DNA of 64,000 nt from positions 290,518-354,517 of the forward strand of contig NZ_JAADJU010000006.1 in the NCBI RefSeq assembly GCF_012933545.1, given 5' to 3'. Shown here piece by piece: positions 1 to 9,123 of the stretch. The stretch's first letter is position 1, and each line of letters opens with the position of its first letter. The notes beneath the pieces were generated by a model. The model worked only from the letters and a program-made list of their open reading frames with translations. It was not told where the DNA came from and did not search any database. The translations under genes and the position numbers were made by a program. The DNA is from Rouxiella aceris. Its GTDB lineage: Bacteria; Pseudomonadota; Gammaproteobacteria; Enterobacterales; Enterobacteriaceae.

Positions 1-59
1 AACATAACAATAGTTACGCAGATAACAACCAGACTGAGTACGACTATTTTTTGCGGCAT
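1..59 (-). CDS. Hok/Gef-family type I toxin, copy 1, cut by window edge
   Basis: Read on the minus strand from the ATG at 59-57, the first 19 codons give MPQKIVVLSLVVICVTIVM and then leave the window. This is identical to the start of the complete Hok-like peptide at 469-621. The short hydrophobic N-terminal segment is the membrane-inserting part typical of Hok toxins. The gene is partial only because of the window edge; whether the missing part is intact cannot be seen. Confidence 0.8.
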   Translation of the reverse strand, partial: MPQKIVVLSLVVICVTIVM

Positions 60-236
60 GATGGCCTCCTTGTCCTTGCCTTTCGGCGGGTAAGAGGCTA
101 ACCTGATGTTGTTTGGACATGCAGAGTGGCCTCGGGTTGATAAATATCAATTCGGGGCCTTTCTCTTTTTGTCCATTGCATTATGCTCAGGACCAAAAGA
201 TCCAGAGCACCCGCCCAAAGAGTATCAGTAATCAAT
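1..236. repeat. Tandem duplication of a hok locus, copy 1
   Basis: Bases 1-236 match 563-797 almost base for base, with a few substitutions and a one-base indel near 111/673. The duplicated unit covers the start of the hok reading frame and its 5' leader, where the regulatory mok frame and the antisense Sok RNA usually lie in this family. In copy 1 the short in-frame mok extension seen in copy 2 is not preserved because of the indel. Confidence 0.85.
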
Positions 237-372
237 TTATTCGATGAGAGTAAAATCAATATTGATAGTGTTTTTGTTCGGCGTTGAAAAATGGCTGTGA
301 GACGCTTCTCATTATGTTGATTTAATTTATTTAAATATTAAATGAGTTTTATCGGCAATACAGCCGGTAATT

Positions 373-397
373 AAAAAAGCCAGCCCGCAGGCTGGCT
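373..397 (-). terminator. Rho-independent terminator of the hok-like mRNA
   Basis: On the minus strand an AGCCAGCC/GGCTGGCT stem with a four-base loop is followed by a run of six T. It lies about 75 bases beyond the stop of the complete hok-like gene, as expected for the 3' end of a hok mRNA. A second GC-rich palindrome at 439-458 (GGCGGGGG/CCCCCGCC) lies between the two. Confidence 0.75.
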
Positions 398-468
398 AAG
401 AAATTAAGCGGGTGCTCAGGAACTCTGCCTGTCCAACAGGCGGGGGGGAACCCCCGCCTTGGGTTGCT

Positions 469-621
469 TTACCTTAAAGAGTCACAGGCCATAATGGCCG
501 CTACCTCCGTGCTGCCTTGTCTGATCCGTAACTCGCAAAGCGTATTACGGGTTATCCAGGTAAACATAACAATAGTTACGCAGATAACAACCAGACTGAG
601 TACGACTATTTTTTGCGGCAT
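469..621 (-). CDS. Hok/Gef-family type I toxin, copy 2
   Basis: A 50-residue peptide starting MPQKIVVLSLVVICVTIVMF. It has the Hok layout: a hydrophobic membrane segment (about residues 5-22), then TWITRNTLCELRIRQG with the conserved Cys-Glu-Leu, and a C-terminal EVAAIMAC. Hok peptides depolarise the inner membrane and are silenced by the antisense Sok RNA. An in-frame upstream ATG at 681 adds 20 residues (MFSNIRLASYPPKGK...), matching the size of the MokC extension of E. coli HokC, so 469-681 may act as the mok frame. The Sok RNA would be read from the plus strand over the leader (roughly 650-770), but its ends cannot be placed. Confidence 0.85.
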   Translation of the reverse strand: MPQKIVVLSLVVICVTIVMFTWITRNTLCELRIRQGSTEVAAIMACDSLR

Positions 622-797
622 GATGGCCTCCTTGTCCTTGCCTTTCGGCGGGTAAGAGGCTAACCTGATGTTGCTGAACATGCAGACTGGCCTCGGGTTG
701 ATAAATATCAATTCGGGGCCTTTCTCTTTTCGTCCATTGCATTATGCTCAGGACCAAAAGATCCAGAGCACCCACCCAAAGAGTATCAATAATTCAT
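563..797. repeat. Tandem duplication of a hok locus, copy 2
   Basis: This is the second unit of the near-identical duplication with 1-236. It carries the intact hok start, the in-frame mok-like extension and about 115 bases of further leader. The copies are separated by the 3' part of copy 2 and an AT-rich spacer (about 237-372). Confidence 0.85.
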
Positions 798-1204
798 TAT
801 CTTGACGATAGTAAAATGACTAACTTTTAATTTTAAAGGTTCTCAATAATATATTTTTATTGAATGATTATCACTATTTGGATAATTATTTTAAATATCA
901 TTGTTATTATATGGACACTTGATTGCGTACCTTATCTCGAGCATCAAGACCACTATGTCATCCAAAAAGGTGCCGGCATCGTTTGCAGAGCCGTTTCCTT
1001 CAGCCATGCTGCCAAAGGCTTGCATGATTGCCGTGTGAGTAGACCGCTGCGACCTACCTTTTGCAGCCAGGAAAACTCTTGTTCGTCATAGTATCGTTGC
1101 CTATATTCCATTCTGGAACTAATCATTCCATTTCGTCATTTCATCTGGATAAGGGCCACACCGTATAGTTATGTTATCTAATTTTGATATAACTAAAGGC
1201 TGTC
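798..1204. other. Intergenic region upstream of cysG
   Basis: There is no convincing gene here. The first part is AT-rich. Bases 930-967 resemble one end of the 131-bp terminator repeat found elsewhere in the window (TATCTCGAGCATCAAGACC compared with TATCTCGATCATCAAGACG). The last 100 bases must hold the cysG promoter. A TATAAC-like hexamer lies just upstream of the GTG start, and an upstream activator site for CysB is expected but cannot be pinned down. Confidence 0.5.
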
Positions 1205-2629
1205 GTGGACTATCTCCCTCTATTTGCCGACCTGAAACAACGTCCGGTGCTGGTCGTTGGCGGTGGCGAAGTGGCTGCACGCAAAATTGATCTTCTTCTG
1301 CGTGCAGGAGCGGAGGTCAGGGTGGTGGCGCAAACACTCTCTGCAGAAGTCGAACATCTGCGACAGCAGTCGGCCATCCACTGGCTTGCCCAGTCTTTTA
1401 TGCCTGAGCAGCTTGATGATGTCTTTCTGGTGATTGCCGCTACTGATAATGCGCAACTTAACGCGCGTGTCTATCAGGAAGCCAATCAGCGTCGGTTACT
1501 GGCCAACGTGGTCGACGATCAGCCGATGTGTTCCTTTATCTTTCCCTCCATTGTCGATCGTTCACCGATTGTGGTGGCGATTTCCTCAAGCGGGCAGGCG
1601 CCGGTATTGGCCAGACTGTTGCGTGAGAAGCTGGAAGCTCTGTTGCCTGCCAGCCTTGGCAAAATGGCCACTATCGCCGGTAGCTGGCGCGAGCGGGTCA
1701 AACAGCGCTTTACGACGATCTCTGCCCGCCGTCGCTTTTGGGAGCGGGCTTTTGACGGACGTTTTTCCTTGTTAAGTGCCGCCGGACAGTGGCATGAAGC
1801 GGAAAAAGTACTGCAACAGGAGATTGCCGCTGAGGCTGACACTACCCATCAGGGGATGGTGACGCTGGTGGGTGCCGGTCCCGGCGATCCGGGATTGTTG
1901 ACGCTGCGTGGTCTGCAGGTTATGCAGCAGGCCGACGTAGTGCTGTATGACTACCTGGTCAGTGAGGAAGTCTTGGATCTGGTCAGACGGGATGCGGAAA
2001 AAATTTGTGTCGGCAAGCGTGCAGGTAACCACTCGGTGATGCAGGAGGAAACCAATCGTTTGCTGGTAACGCTGGCGCAGCAGGGAAAGAAAGTGGTCAG
2101 GCTGAAAGGCGGCGATCCCTTTATCTTTGGCCGTGGCGGCGAAGAGCTGCAAGCGGTCGCTGCAGCGGGTATTGCTTTTCAGGTTGTGCCGGGGATCACC
2201 GCTGCCGCTGGTGCCACGGCCTATGCCGGCATACCACTGACCCATCGTGACCATGCGCAAAGCGTGATGTTTATCACCGGGCAGATCCGCCCCGATGGCG
2301 AAGGCCTGCAATGGTCGGAATTGGCCAAGGGGCGACAAACGCTGGCGATTTATATGGGGGCAATGAAAGCCGCCGACATCAGTCATCAATTAATTGCCCA
2401 CGGCCGCGCTGCGGATACGCCGGTGGCGGTGATTGGCCGCGGTACCCGTGTCGATCAGCAGGTATTGATTGGTACGCTGAACAATCTTGAACAATTGGCC
2501 CAACAGGCACCTTCACCGGCCCTGTTGGTGATCGGTGAGGTGGTGGCACTTCATCACCAACTCGCCTGGTTTGGGCATCATCCAGAGACCCTCGGCGCCC
2601 AACGCCCGACGGTCGTGAATTTGGCTTAA
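1205..2629 (+). CDS. cysG: Siroheme synthase (trifunctional)
   Basis: A 474-residue trifunctional enzyme that makes siroheme, the cofactor of sulfite and nitrite reductases. The N-terminal half is the precorrin-2 dehydrogenase/sirohydrochlorin ferrochelatase module, with a dinucleotide-binding [13 protein letters not shown] near residues 15-27 and the ISSSGQAP segment that carries the regulatory serine in Salmonella CysG. The C-terminal half is uroporphyrinogen III methyltransferase, with [15 protein letters not shown] near 221 and [13 protein letters not shown] near 301. The start is GTG. It lies 9 bases before cysD, so siroheme synthesis is apparently co-transcribed with sulfate activation. 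That arrangement is common in Serratia and Yersinia, whereas the E. coli cysG lies with nirBD. Confidence 0.96.
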   Translation: MDYLPLFADLKQRPVLVVGGGEVAARKIDLLLRAGAEVRVVAQTLSAEVEHLRQQSAIHWLAQSFMPEQLDDVFLVIAATDNAQLNARVYQEANQRRLLANVVDDQPMCSFIFPSIVDRSPIVVAISSSGQAPVLARLLREKLEALLPASLGKMATIAGSWRERVKQRFTTISARRRFWERAFDGRFSLLSAAGQWHEAEKVLQQEIAAEADTTHQGMVTLVGAGPGDPGLLTLRGLQVMQQADVVLYDYLVSEEVLDLVRRDAEKICVGKRAGNHSVMQEETNRLLVTLAQQGKKVVRLKGGDPFIFGRGGEELQAVAAAGIAFQVVPGITAAAGATAYAGIPLTHRDHAQSVMFITGQIRPDGEGLQWSELAKGRQTLAIYMGAMKAADISHQLIAHGRAADTPVAVIGRGTRVDQQVLIGTLNNLEQLAQQAPSPALLVIGEVVALHHQLAWFGHHPETLGAQRPTVVNLA

Positions 2630-2638
2630 GGATCTGAT

Positions 2639-3547
2639 ATGGACGAAAAACGACTCACCCATTTACGGCAACTGGAGGCGGAAAGCATCCATATCATCCG
2701 CGAAGTGGCGGCTGAATTCGCCAACCCGGTAATGATGTATTCCATTGGTAAAGACTCCTCGGTGATGCTGCATCTGGCGCGCAAGGCCTTTTTCCCGGGT
2801 ACCTTGCCGTTCCCGCTACTGCATGTTGATACTGGCTGGAAATTCCGCGAGATGTACGAATTCCGCGATCGCACTGCCAAAAATTATGGCTTTGAGTTGC
2901 TGGTGCATAAAAATCCGGAAGGCGTGGCGATGGGTATTAATCCCTTTGTCCACGGCAGTGCCAAGCATACCGATATTATGAAAACCGAAGGGTTAAAGCA
3001 GGCGCTGAACAAATACGGTTTTGATGCTGCCTTTGGTGGCGCGCGTCGCGACGAAGAAAAATCTCGCGCCAAAGAGCGTATTTACTCTTTCCGCGATCGC
3101 TTTCACCGCTGGGATCCGAAAAACCAGCGTCCCGAGCTGTGGCACAACTACAACGGCCAGATTAACAAAGGCGAAAGTATCCGCGTTTTCCCGCTGTCCA
3201 ACTGGACGGAGTTGGATATCTGGCAGTACATCTATCTGGAAAATATAGAGATTGTACCGCTGTATCTCGCCGCCCCGCGTCCGGTTCTGGAACGCGACGG
3301 CATGCTGCTGATGGTCGATGACGATCGCATCGATTTGCAGCCGGGTGAAGTGGTGGAACAGAAAATGGTTCGGTTCCGTACCCTGGGCTGTTGGCCGCTG
3401 ACCGGCGCGGTGGAGTCCGAAGCGCAAACGCTGCCGGAAATCATCGAAGAGATGCTGGTGTCGACGACAAGTGAACGTCAGGGGCGTGCCATCGACCGCG
3501 ATCAGGCGGGTTCGATGGAGCTTAAAAAGCGTCAAGGGTATTTCTAA
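2639..3547 (+). CDS. cysD: Sulfate adenylyltransferase subunit 2
   Basis: The 302-residue catalytic subunit of ATP sulfurylase, which forms adenosine 5'-phosphosulfate from ATP and sulfate with the GTPase CysN. The PP-loop [20 protein letters not shown] is near residues 36-55, and [16 protein letters not shown], typical of the family, lies near 127. The length equals the E. coli protein. It is second in the cysG-cysD-cysN-cysC cluster, 12 bases from cysN. Confidence 0.97.
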   Translation: MDEKRLTHLRQLEAESIHIIREVAAEFANPVMMYSIGKDSSVMLHLARKAFFPGTLPFPLLHVDTGWKFREMYEFRDRTAKNYGFELLVHKNPEGVAMGINPFVHGSAKHTDIMKTEGLKQALNKYGFDAAFGGARRDEEKSRAKERIYSFRDRFHRWDPKNQRPELWHNYNGQINKGESIRVFPLSNWTELDIWQYIYLENIEIVPLYLAAPRPVLERDGMLLMVDDDRIDLQPGEVVEQKMVRFRTLGCWPLTGAVESEAQTLPEIIEEMLVSTTSERQGRAIDRDQAGSMELKKRQGYF

Positions 3548-3559
3548 GGAGCACAGACT

Positions 3560-4987
3560 ATGAATAACGCAATTGCACAACAAATCGCAGAGCAGGGTGG
3601 CGTCGAAGCCTATCTGTATGCCCAACAGCACAAAAGTCTGCTGCGCTTTTTAACCTGCGGCAGCGTCGATGACGGTAAAAGTACCTTGATTGGGCGTTTG
3701 TTGCACGATACCCGTCAGATTTATGAAGATCAGCTCTCTTCGCTGCATAATGACAGCAAACGTCACGGCACCCAGGGCGAAAAAATTGATTTGGCGCTGC
3801 TGGTGGACGGCCTGCAGGCTGAGCGCGAACAGGGCATTACCATTGATGTCGCTTACCGCTATTTCTCCACCGAAAAACGCAAGTTTATTATTGCCGATAC
3901 CCCGGGACATGAACAGTACACTCGCAATATGGCCACCGGTGCTTCTACCTGTGATTTGGCTATTCTGCTGATTGATGCCCGTAAAGGCGTGCTGGATCAA
4001 ACCCGTCGTCACAGCTTTATTGCCACCCTGCTGGGGATCCGCCATCTGGTGGTTGCGGTCAATAAAATGGATTTGGTCGACTATAGCGAAGCGGTGTTTG
4101 AGCAGTTTAAACAGGATTACCTGACCTTTGCCCAACAATTGCCGACGGATCTGGATATCAAGTTTGTGCCGCTATCGGCTCTGGAAGGGGATAATGTCGC
4201 CAGCGAAAGCCAGAAAATGCCTTGGTACAGTGGTCCGACATTGCTGGACGTGCTGGAAACCGTACAGATAATTAATGTACGTGAGCAGCAGCCGATGCGT
4301 TTCCCGGTGCAGTATGTCAACCGTCCTAACCTCGATTTTCGCGGCTATGCCGGAACCCTGGCTTCCGGCTCGGTGCGCGTAGGGCAAAAAATCAAAGTAT
4401 TGCCTTCTGGCGTTGAATCTACCATTGCGCGCATTGTGACCTTTGATGGCGACCTGCAGCAAGCCTGGGCCGGAGACGCCATCACTTTGGTGTTGGACAG
4501 CGAAGTGGATATCAGCCGCGGTGACCTGCTGGTTGATGTTAATGAGACCGTTAAACCGGTGCAGAACGCCAAGGTAGACGTGGTATGGATGGCGGAACAG
4601 CCGCTGAGCGTCGGTCAAAGCTATGATATCAAGGTCGGTGGCAAGAAGACGCGCGCGCGGGTGGAAAACATCGGCTATCAGGTGGAAATCAACTCCCTGA
4701 CTCAGCGTGTGGTCGATAGCCTGCCGTTAAACGGTATTGGTCTGGTGGAGCTGGCCTTCGATGAACCGCTGGTGCTGGATAATTATCAACAAAACGCGGT
4801 GACCGGCGGCCTAATCTTTATCGATCGGCTGACCAATGTCACCGTCGGTGCCGGGCTGGTACGCGAAACCATCGAGCAGGTTTATCAGGAAAAAGACGCC
4901 TTCAGTGCCTTTGAACTGGAACTCAATGCCCTGGTTCGTCGTCACTTCCCACACTGGGGAGCCCGCGATCTGTTGGGTGGCAAATAA
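3560..4987 (+). CDS. cysN: Sulfate adenylyltransferase subunit 1 (GTPase)
   Basis: The 475-residue regulatory subunit of ATP sulfurylase; GTP hydrolysis drives APS formation by CysD. It is an EF-Tu-like GTPase with G1 [15 protein letters not shown] near residue 34, G3 DTPGHEQY near 114, and G4 NKMD near 169, followed by beta-barrel domains. There is no fused APS kinase domain; that activity is in the separate cysC, which starts one base after this stop codon. Confidence 0.97.
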   Translation: MNNAIAQQIAEQGGVEAYLYAQQHKSLLRFLTCGSVDDGKSTLIGRLLHDTRQIYEDQLSSLHNDSKRHGTQGEKIDLALLVDGLQAEREQGITIDVAYRYFSTEKRKFIIADTPGHEQYTRNMATGASTCDLAILLIDARKGVLDQTRRHSFIATLLGIRHLVVAVNKMDLVDYSEAVFEQFKQDYLTFAQQLPTDLDIKFVPLSALEGDNVASESQKMPWYSGPTLLDVLETVQIINVREQQPMRFPVQYVNRPNLDFRGYAGTLASGSVRVGQKIKVLPSGVESTIARIVTFDGDLQQAWAGDAITLVLDSEVDISRGDLLVDVNETVKPVQNAKVDVVWMAEQPLSVGQSYDIKVGGKKTRARVENIGYQVEINSLTQRVVDSLPLNGIGLVELAFDEPLVLDNYQQNAVTGGLIFIDRLTNVTVGAGLVRETIEQVYQEKDAFSAFELELNALVRRHFPHWGARDLLGGK

Positions 4988-4988
4988 G

Positions 4989-5594
4989 ATGGCGATACAG
5001 GACGAAAATATCGTCTGGCATCCACACGCGGTAACCCGTGCGGATCGCGAAGCTCAGCATGGGCATCAAGGCGCGGTACTGTGGTTCACCGGGCTGTCCG
5101 GATCCGGAAAATCCACGGTGGCCGGGGCACTGGAGCAAGCATTGTTCAGTCTGGGGATCAGTACCTATCTGCTTGACGGTGATAACGTCAGACATGGACT
5201 CTGCCGTGACCTGGGTTTTTCGGATGATCATCGCCGTGAAAATATTCGTCGTGTCGGTGAGGTGGCAAAACTGATGGTCGATGCGGGCCAGTTGGTGCTG
5301 ACGGCCTTTATTTCTCCGCACCGTGCCGAACGTGACATGGTGCGTCAGCTTCTCGACGAGGGGCAGTTTATCGAGGTGTTTGTCGATACGCCGTTGGCGG
5401 TCTGTGAGGCCCGCGATCCGAAAGGGTTATACAAGAAAGCCCGCGCCGGAGAATTGAAAAATTTTACCGGCATTGACTCGGTTTATGAATCGCCCGAAGC
5501 TGCAGATATCCACCTTGATGGTGAACAATTGGTAACACATTTGGTGCCGCAATTATTAGCCGAACTGCGTCGTCGCGGTATTATCAATCCCTGA
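4989..5594 (+). CDS. cysC: Adenylyl-sulfate kinase
   Basis: A 201-residue APS kinase that phosphorylates APS to PAPS, the last activation step before reduction. The P-loop GLSGSGKST lies near residues 35-43, followed by DGDNVRHGL and [10 protein letters not shown], both characteristic of the family. The ATG at 4989 directly follows the cysN stop, implying translational coupling. An open frame continues upstream of this ATG inside cysN, but it is a shadow. Confidence 0.96.
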   Translation: MAIQDENIVWHPHAVTRADREAQHGHQGAVLWFTGLSGSGKSTVAGALEQALFSLGISTYLLDGDNVRHGLCRDLGFSDDHRRENIRRVGEVAKLMVDAGQLVLTAFISPHRAERDMVRQLLDEGQFIEVFVDTPLAVCEARDPKGLYKKARAGELKNFTGIDSVYESPEAADIHLDGEQLVTHLVPQLLAELRRRGIINP

Positions 5595-5655
5595 ATGTTG
5601 CCGGCAAAACGCCAGAGAGCGTGCCGGTCTACAGTGAAATAACAGGGGTCAGGCT

Positions 5656-6000
5656 ATGCAAACGTTAAGTCGGTTTCTTATCGACATTACCCGTAAGAAA
5701 CCACCGCTGACGCAAGCAGAAGAAAAGGAAGAACCTTCCTATTCGCTGCTGGGCGGGTGCACCGGTTTTGTCTTTTTCTGGCTGGCGTTTGCGATCCCTT
5801 TTCTGGTTTACGGATCCAATACCCTGTTTTTTCTGCTTTATACCTGGCCGTTCTTTATTACCCTGATGCCGATCTCGGTGTTGATAGGTATTGCCTTCAG
5901 TATGCTGTTTGGCGGCAGTTTGTGGAAAACCCTGGTGTTGACCGGTTTACTGGTGATGGGCATGTTCTGGACAGTATTTTCCTTTCTAAGTGGTTGGTAG
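5656..6000 (+). CDS. ygbE: Inner membrane protein YgbE (DUF3561)
   Basis: A 114-residue small membrane protein of unknown function. A polar N-terminal stretch of about 30 residues is followed by hydrophobic segments at about 36-58, 62-85 and 92-112 (GCTGFVFFWLAFAIPFLVYG; LMPISVLIGIAFSMLFGG). Size and place between cysC and ftsB match ygbE of E. coli. No catalytic motif is visible. Confidence 0.85.
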   Translation: MQTLSRFLIDITRKKPPLTQAEEKEEPSYSLLGGCTGFVFFWLAFAIPFLVYGSNTLFFLLYTWPFFITLMPISVLIGIAFSMLFGGSLWKTLVLTGLLVMGMFWTVFSFLSGW

Positions 6001-6193
6001 TCGCCCTCAGTCGCCAGAAAAAACGGGCGCTTTTTACCGGTTTTCTGCTGTTTTCCTCTGCGTGTATGTAAATCAATGTGTCATTCTCGTCGTTATTCCG
6101 GCTTTAACTACGGATCAGCGGGCCAATTTTCCCTTCACTGTGGAGTCAAAGTGAAAGTTGTGGGATGATTGAGCGGCTTTTTCAGGGGGCGGA

Positions 6194-6523
6194 ATGGGCA
6201 AATTAACGCTGCTATTATTGATTATACTTGGCTGGCTACAGTATTCGCTGTGGCTGGGTAAGAATGGTATTCACGATTACGTGCGAGTTAATGACGATGT
6301 GCAGGGGCAACAGACCAGCAACGGCAAACTCAAATCACGTAACGATCAACTCTTCGCCGAGATTGACGACCTTAACGGGGGTCAGGAAGCGATCGAAGAG
6401 CGCGCACGCAATGAACTGGGCATGATCAAGCCCGGTGAGAGTTTCTATCGCCTGGTGCCAGACCAAAGTAAGCACAATCAGGCTTCTACCTCAACGCAAG
6501 TAAGAACCAACAATAATCCATGA
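6194..6523 (+). CDS. ftsB: Cell division protein FtsB
   Basis: A 109-residue bitopic divisome protein that forms the FtsQ-FtsB-FtsL complex. There is one membrane segment at about residues 3-20 ([19 protein letters not shown]). A periplasmic coiled coil follows at about 28-70, with [14 protein letters not shown] near 72-86. It is slightly longer than the E. coli protein (103 residues) at the C-terminus. Its stop overlaps the ispD start by 4 bases. Confidence 0.95.
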   Translation: MGKLTLLLLIILGWLQYSLWLGKNGIHDYVRVNDDVQGQQTSNGKLKSRNDQLFAEIDDLNGGQEAIEERARNELGMIKPGESFYRLVPDQSKHNQASTSTQVRTNNNP

Positions 6524-7239
6524 GTCACACAGCCGTCTCCTTGGCCGATATCGTTGCGGTGTTGCCCGCCGCGGGTATTGGCAGCCGCATGCACAGCGAA
6601 CTTCCCAAACAATACCTGACTATCGACGGCAAAACCCTGCTCGAGCATGCGGTGTGTGCGCTGCTGCGTAGCCCGAGGGTGAAAAAGGTGATTATTGCCA
6701 TTGGTGCCCAGGATCCCTTTTTTGCCGCATTACCCTTGGCACGGGATCCGCGTATTGAAGTGGTGATCGGCGGCGCGCAGCGTGCCGATTCGGTGATGGC
6801 CGGTTTACAACGGGCCGGAGATAGCGAGTGGGTGTTGGTGCATGATGCCGCACGCCCTTGTCTGCATATCGATGATTTACAACGACTGCTGGCGATTGCC
6901 GAAACCAGCAAAGTCGGCGGTATCCTCGCCGCGCCGGTACGCGACACCATGAAACGCGGCGAACCGGGTATCGAACAGATCGCCCACACGGTGGATCGCC
7001 AGGATTTATGGCACGCCCTGACGCCGCAGTTTTTCCCACTGGCGCTGTTAAAAGCCTGCCTCGGCCGCGCGCTGGCCGAAGGGGCGACCATTACCGATGA
7101 AGCTTCCGCGCTGGAGTATTGTGGTTTTCATCCCGAATTGGTCAGCGGCAGATCGGACAATATCAAAGTCACCAGGCCAGAAGATTTGGCACTGGCGGCA
7201 TTCTATTTAACTCAGTTGCAGCAACAGGAGAGCGCATAA
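6520..7239 (+). CDS. ispD: 2-C-methyl-D-erythritol 4-phosphate cytidylyltransferase
   Basis: A 239-residue MEP-pathway enzyme joining CTP and MEP to form CDP-methylerythritol for isoprenoid synthesis. The nucleotide-binding [11 protein letters not shown] lies near residue 14, with [14 protein letters not shown] near 107 and TDEASALE near 190. It overlaps ftsB by 4 bases and ispF by one base, so ftsB-ispD-ispF-truD is one translationally coupled series. Confidence 0.97.
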   Translation: MSHTAVSLADIVAVLPAAGIGSRMHSELPKQYLTIDGKTLLEHAVCALLRSPRVKKVIIAIGAQDPFFAALPLARDPRIEVVIGGAQRADSVMAGLQRAGDSEWVLVHDAARPCLHIDDLQRLLAIAETSKVGGILAAPVRDTMKRGEPGIEQIAHTVDRQDLWHALTPQFFPLALLKACLGRALAEGATITDEASALEYCGFHPELVSGRSDNIKVTRPEDLALAAFYLTQLQQQESA

Positions 7240-7712
7240 TGCGTATCGGTCACGGTTTTGATGTTCATAAATTCGGCGGCGAAGGTCCGCTGGTGATCGG
7301 TGGTGTACGCATCCCTTACTCGCAGGGGCTGCTGGCGCATTCTGACGGTGATGTGGCGCTGCATGCAGCGACCGATGCTTTGCTGGGTGCCGCTGCGCTT
7401 GGGGATATCGGCAAGCTTTTCCCGGATACCGATCCGGCCTACAAAGGCGCGGATAGCCGCGAGCTGCTGCGTGAAGCCTATCGCCGAATTTGCGCCAAGG
7501 GCTATCGTCTTGGCAATCTGGATATCACCATTATTGCCCAGGCCCCAAAAATGGCGCCGCATATTCCGCAAATGCGCGTGTTCCTTGCTGAAGATCTCGG
7601 TTGTCATATGGACGACGTTAATGTGAAAGCCACCACTACCGAAAATCTCGGCTTTACCGGCCGCGGTGAGGGGATCGCCTGCGAGGCCGTTGCCCTGTTG
7701 ATTAAGGCCTGA
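7239..7712 (+). CDS. ispF: 2-C-methyl-D-erythritol 2,4-cyclodiphosphate synthase
   Basis: A 157-residue zinc enzyme of the MEP pathway, active as a trimer. The metal ligands are in GFDVHKF (Asp8, His10) and near [18 protein letters not shown]. The C-terminal [20 protein letters not shown] is the family signature. The ATG at 7239 shares a base with the ispD stop, and the downstream truD begins 4 bases after the ispF stop. Confidence 0.97.
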   Translation: MRIGHGFDVHKFGGEGPLVIGGVRIPYSQGLLAHSDGDVALHAATDALLGAAALGDIGKLFPDTDPAYKGADSRELLREAYRRICAKGYRLGNLDITIIAQAPKMAPHIPQMRVFLAEDLGCHMDDVNVKATTTENLGFTGRGEGIACEAVALLIKA

Positions 7713-7716
7713 TGCC

Positions 7717-8763
7717 ATGGATATGAACACGCTAACCTGGCTGTACGGCAAGCCGTTATGCAACGGTAAACTCAAGGCCAATCCCGAAGATTTTATCGTT
7801 GAAGAAGATCTCGGCTTTGAACCCGACGGCGAGGGTGAACATCTGCTGGTGCGCATCCGTAAAAACGGCTGTAACACCCAGTTTGTTGCCGAACAGCTGG
7901 CCCGCTTCGCCGGTATCCCGGCCCGTTTCGTCAGCTATGCAGGACTGAAAGATCGTCACGCCGTGACCGAACAGTGGTTCTGCCTGCATCTGCCTGGCAA
8001 GGAAAATCCGGATCTCAGCCGTTTTGAGCTGGAAGGTTGCGAGGTGGTGCGCTTTGCCCGCCATCTTAAAAAAATGCGTATTGGTACCCTGAAAGGCAAT
8101 GCCTTCACCCTGGTTCTGCGCCAGTTGAGCGATTTGGCCGATATCGAGCAACGCCTGCAAAAGATCGTCTCACAGGGCGTGCCTAACTATTTTGGTGTGC
8201 AGCGTTTTGGCCGCGGCGGCAATAACCTGGTGCAGGCGACTCGCTGGGCCAAAAATGAGATCCACGTAAAAGAGCGCCCGAAGCGCAGCTTTTATCTTTC
8301 CGCCAGCCGCAGTGCGTTGTTTAATATTATTGCCAGTCAACGTCTTGCTCAGGGGTTGATGAATGAAGCCATGCTGGGTGATGCCTTGCAGTTAAGCGGG
8401 CGCGGTAGCTGGTTTGTCGCCAAGGCCGAAGAGCTGGAGTCGGTGCAGTCTCGTGTTGCCAGCGGTGAGTTGTTAATTACCGCGCCGCTGCCGGGAGACG
8501 GTCCGCTGGGATCGCAGCTTGATGCCGAGGCGTTTGAGCAATCCTGCATTGCCGAGCAGACTGCGTTACTGTCGTTGCTGAAACGCGAACGCGTCGAACC
8601 GGCCCGTCGTGCCATTATGCTGCACCCGCAAAACCTGAGCTGGAAAGCCTGGGATGAGGCGACACTGGAACTGAAATTCTGGCTACCGGCGGGCAGTTTT
8701 GCCACCAGTCTGGTCAGAGAAATCATGGGCCAGGACGCCGGTGAAATGGATATCGGCGAATAA
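7717..8763 (+). CDS. truD: tRNA pseudouridine(13) synthase
   Basis: A 348-residue enzyme that makes pseudouridine at position 13 of tRNA-Glu. The catalytic aspartate is in [14 protein letters not shown] (about residues 75-88), and [14 protein letters not shown] near 156 is the family signature. A second ATG two codons in is an alternative start. In E. coli the next gene, surE, overlaps truD; here it is 5.2 kb away because a large repeat-protein gene intervenes. Confidence 0.96.
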   Translation: MDMNTLTWLYGKPLCNGKLKANPEDFIVEEDLGFEPDGEGEHLLVRIRKNGCNTQFVAEQLARFAGIPARFVSYAGLKDRHAVTEQWFCLHLPGKENPDLSRFELEGCEVVRFARHLKKMRIGTLKGNAFTLVLRQLSDLADIEQRLQKIVSQGVPNYFGVQRFGRGGNNLVQATRWAKNEIHVKERPKRSFYLSASRSALFNIIASQRLAQGLMNEAMLGDALQLSGRGSWFVAKAEELESVQSRVASGELLITAPLPGDGPLGSQLDAEAFEQSCIAEQTALLSLLKRERVEPARRAIMLHPQNLSWKAWDEATLELKFWLPAGSFATSLVREIMGQDAGEMDIGE

Positions 8764-8796
8764 TAAACCTCCTTATCTTGATGAGGCCGCCTGTTG

Positions 8797-8893
8797 TAGC
8801 AAGTCTATTTTAGGGTGAGCACATCCTGGGGTCGTAGCGGGCTTGCCCGCTGGAGCGGCCATGGGATGTGCCATGCCCGTGTATCTCGATGCT
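8797..8893 (-). repeat. Degraded copy of the 131-bp terminator repeat
   Basis: This stretch aligns with the reverse-oriented full copy at 47098-47228. It shares TTAGGG, GGGGTCGTAGCGGGCTTGCC, the CGGAGCG region, ATGCCCG and GTATCTCGAT, with several substitutions. The conserved termini and flanking duplicated hairpins are not recognisable, so this is an old or partial copy. It occupies the truD-downstream gap, where no clear terminator is visible. Confidence 0.7.
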
Positions 8894-9123
8894 GATAATA
8901 ACGGGATCAAATACCTGAATTATCTCTGATGCTCCTGCTTTCCTCCCGACCGCTGCCTTTCCCTTACTGATTTCACCGCGATTGCCGATGGCCAGCCTCT
9001 GCCGTTACCTGGGATAAAGTGACAGGAACTCTTGCCCTCTGCCCGACACTTATTGCTTATATCGACATATTCCCCGCCGGTGTTCGCAGTAGGGTTACCC
9101 TGAATTCAGCAGAGGAGCGCATC

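Noticed and set aside
864..1091. Short plus-strand frame MIITIWIIILNIIVIIW...
   Set aside because: The hydrophobic start comes from AT-rich DNA, the rest overlaps a degraded repeat end, and there is no ribosome site.
1772..2389. 205-codon open frame on the minus strand inside cysG
   Set aside because: It is fully antisense to a conserved enzyme, has no family motif or ribosome site, and is explained by the codon bias of cysG.
2993..3631. 212-codon minus-strand frame across cysD/cysN
   Set aside because: Antisense shadow of cysD and the cysN start; composition (His/Gln/Arg-rich) is typical of a reverse-frame artefact.
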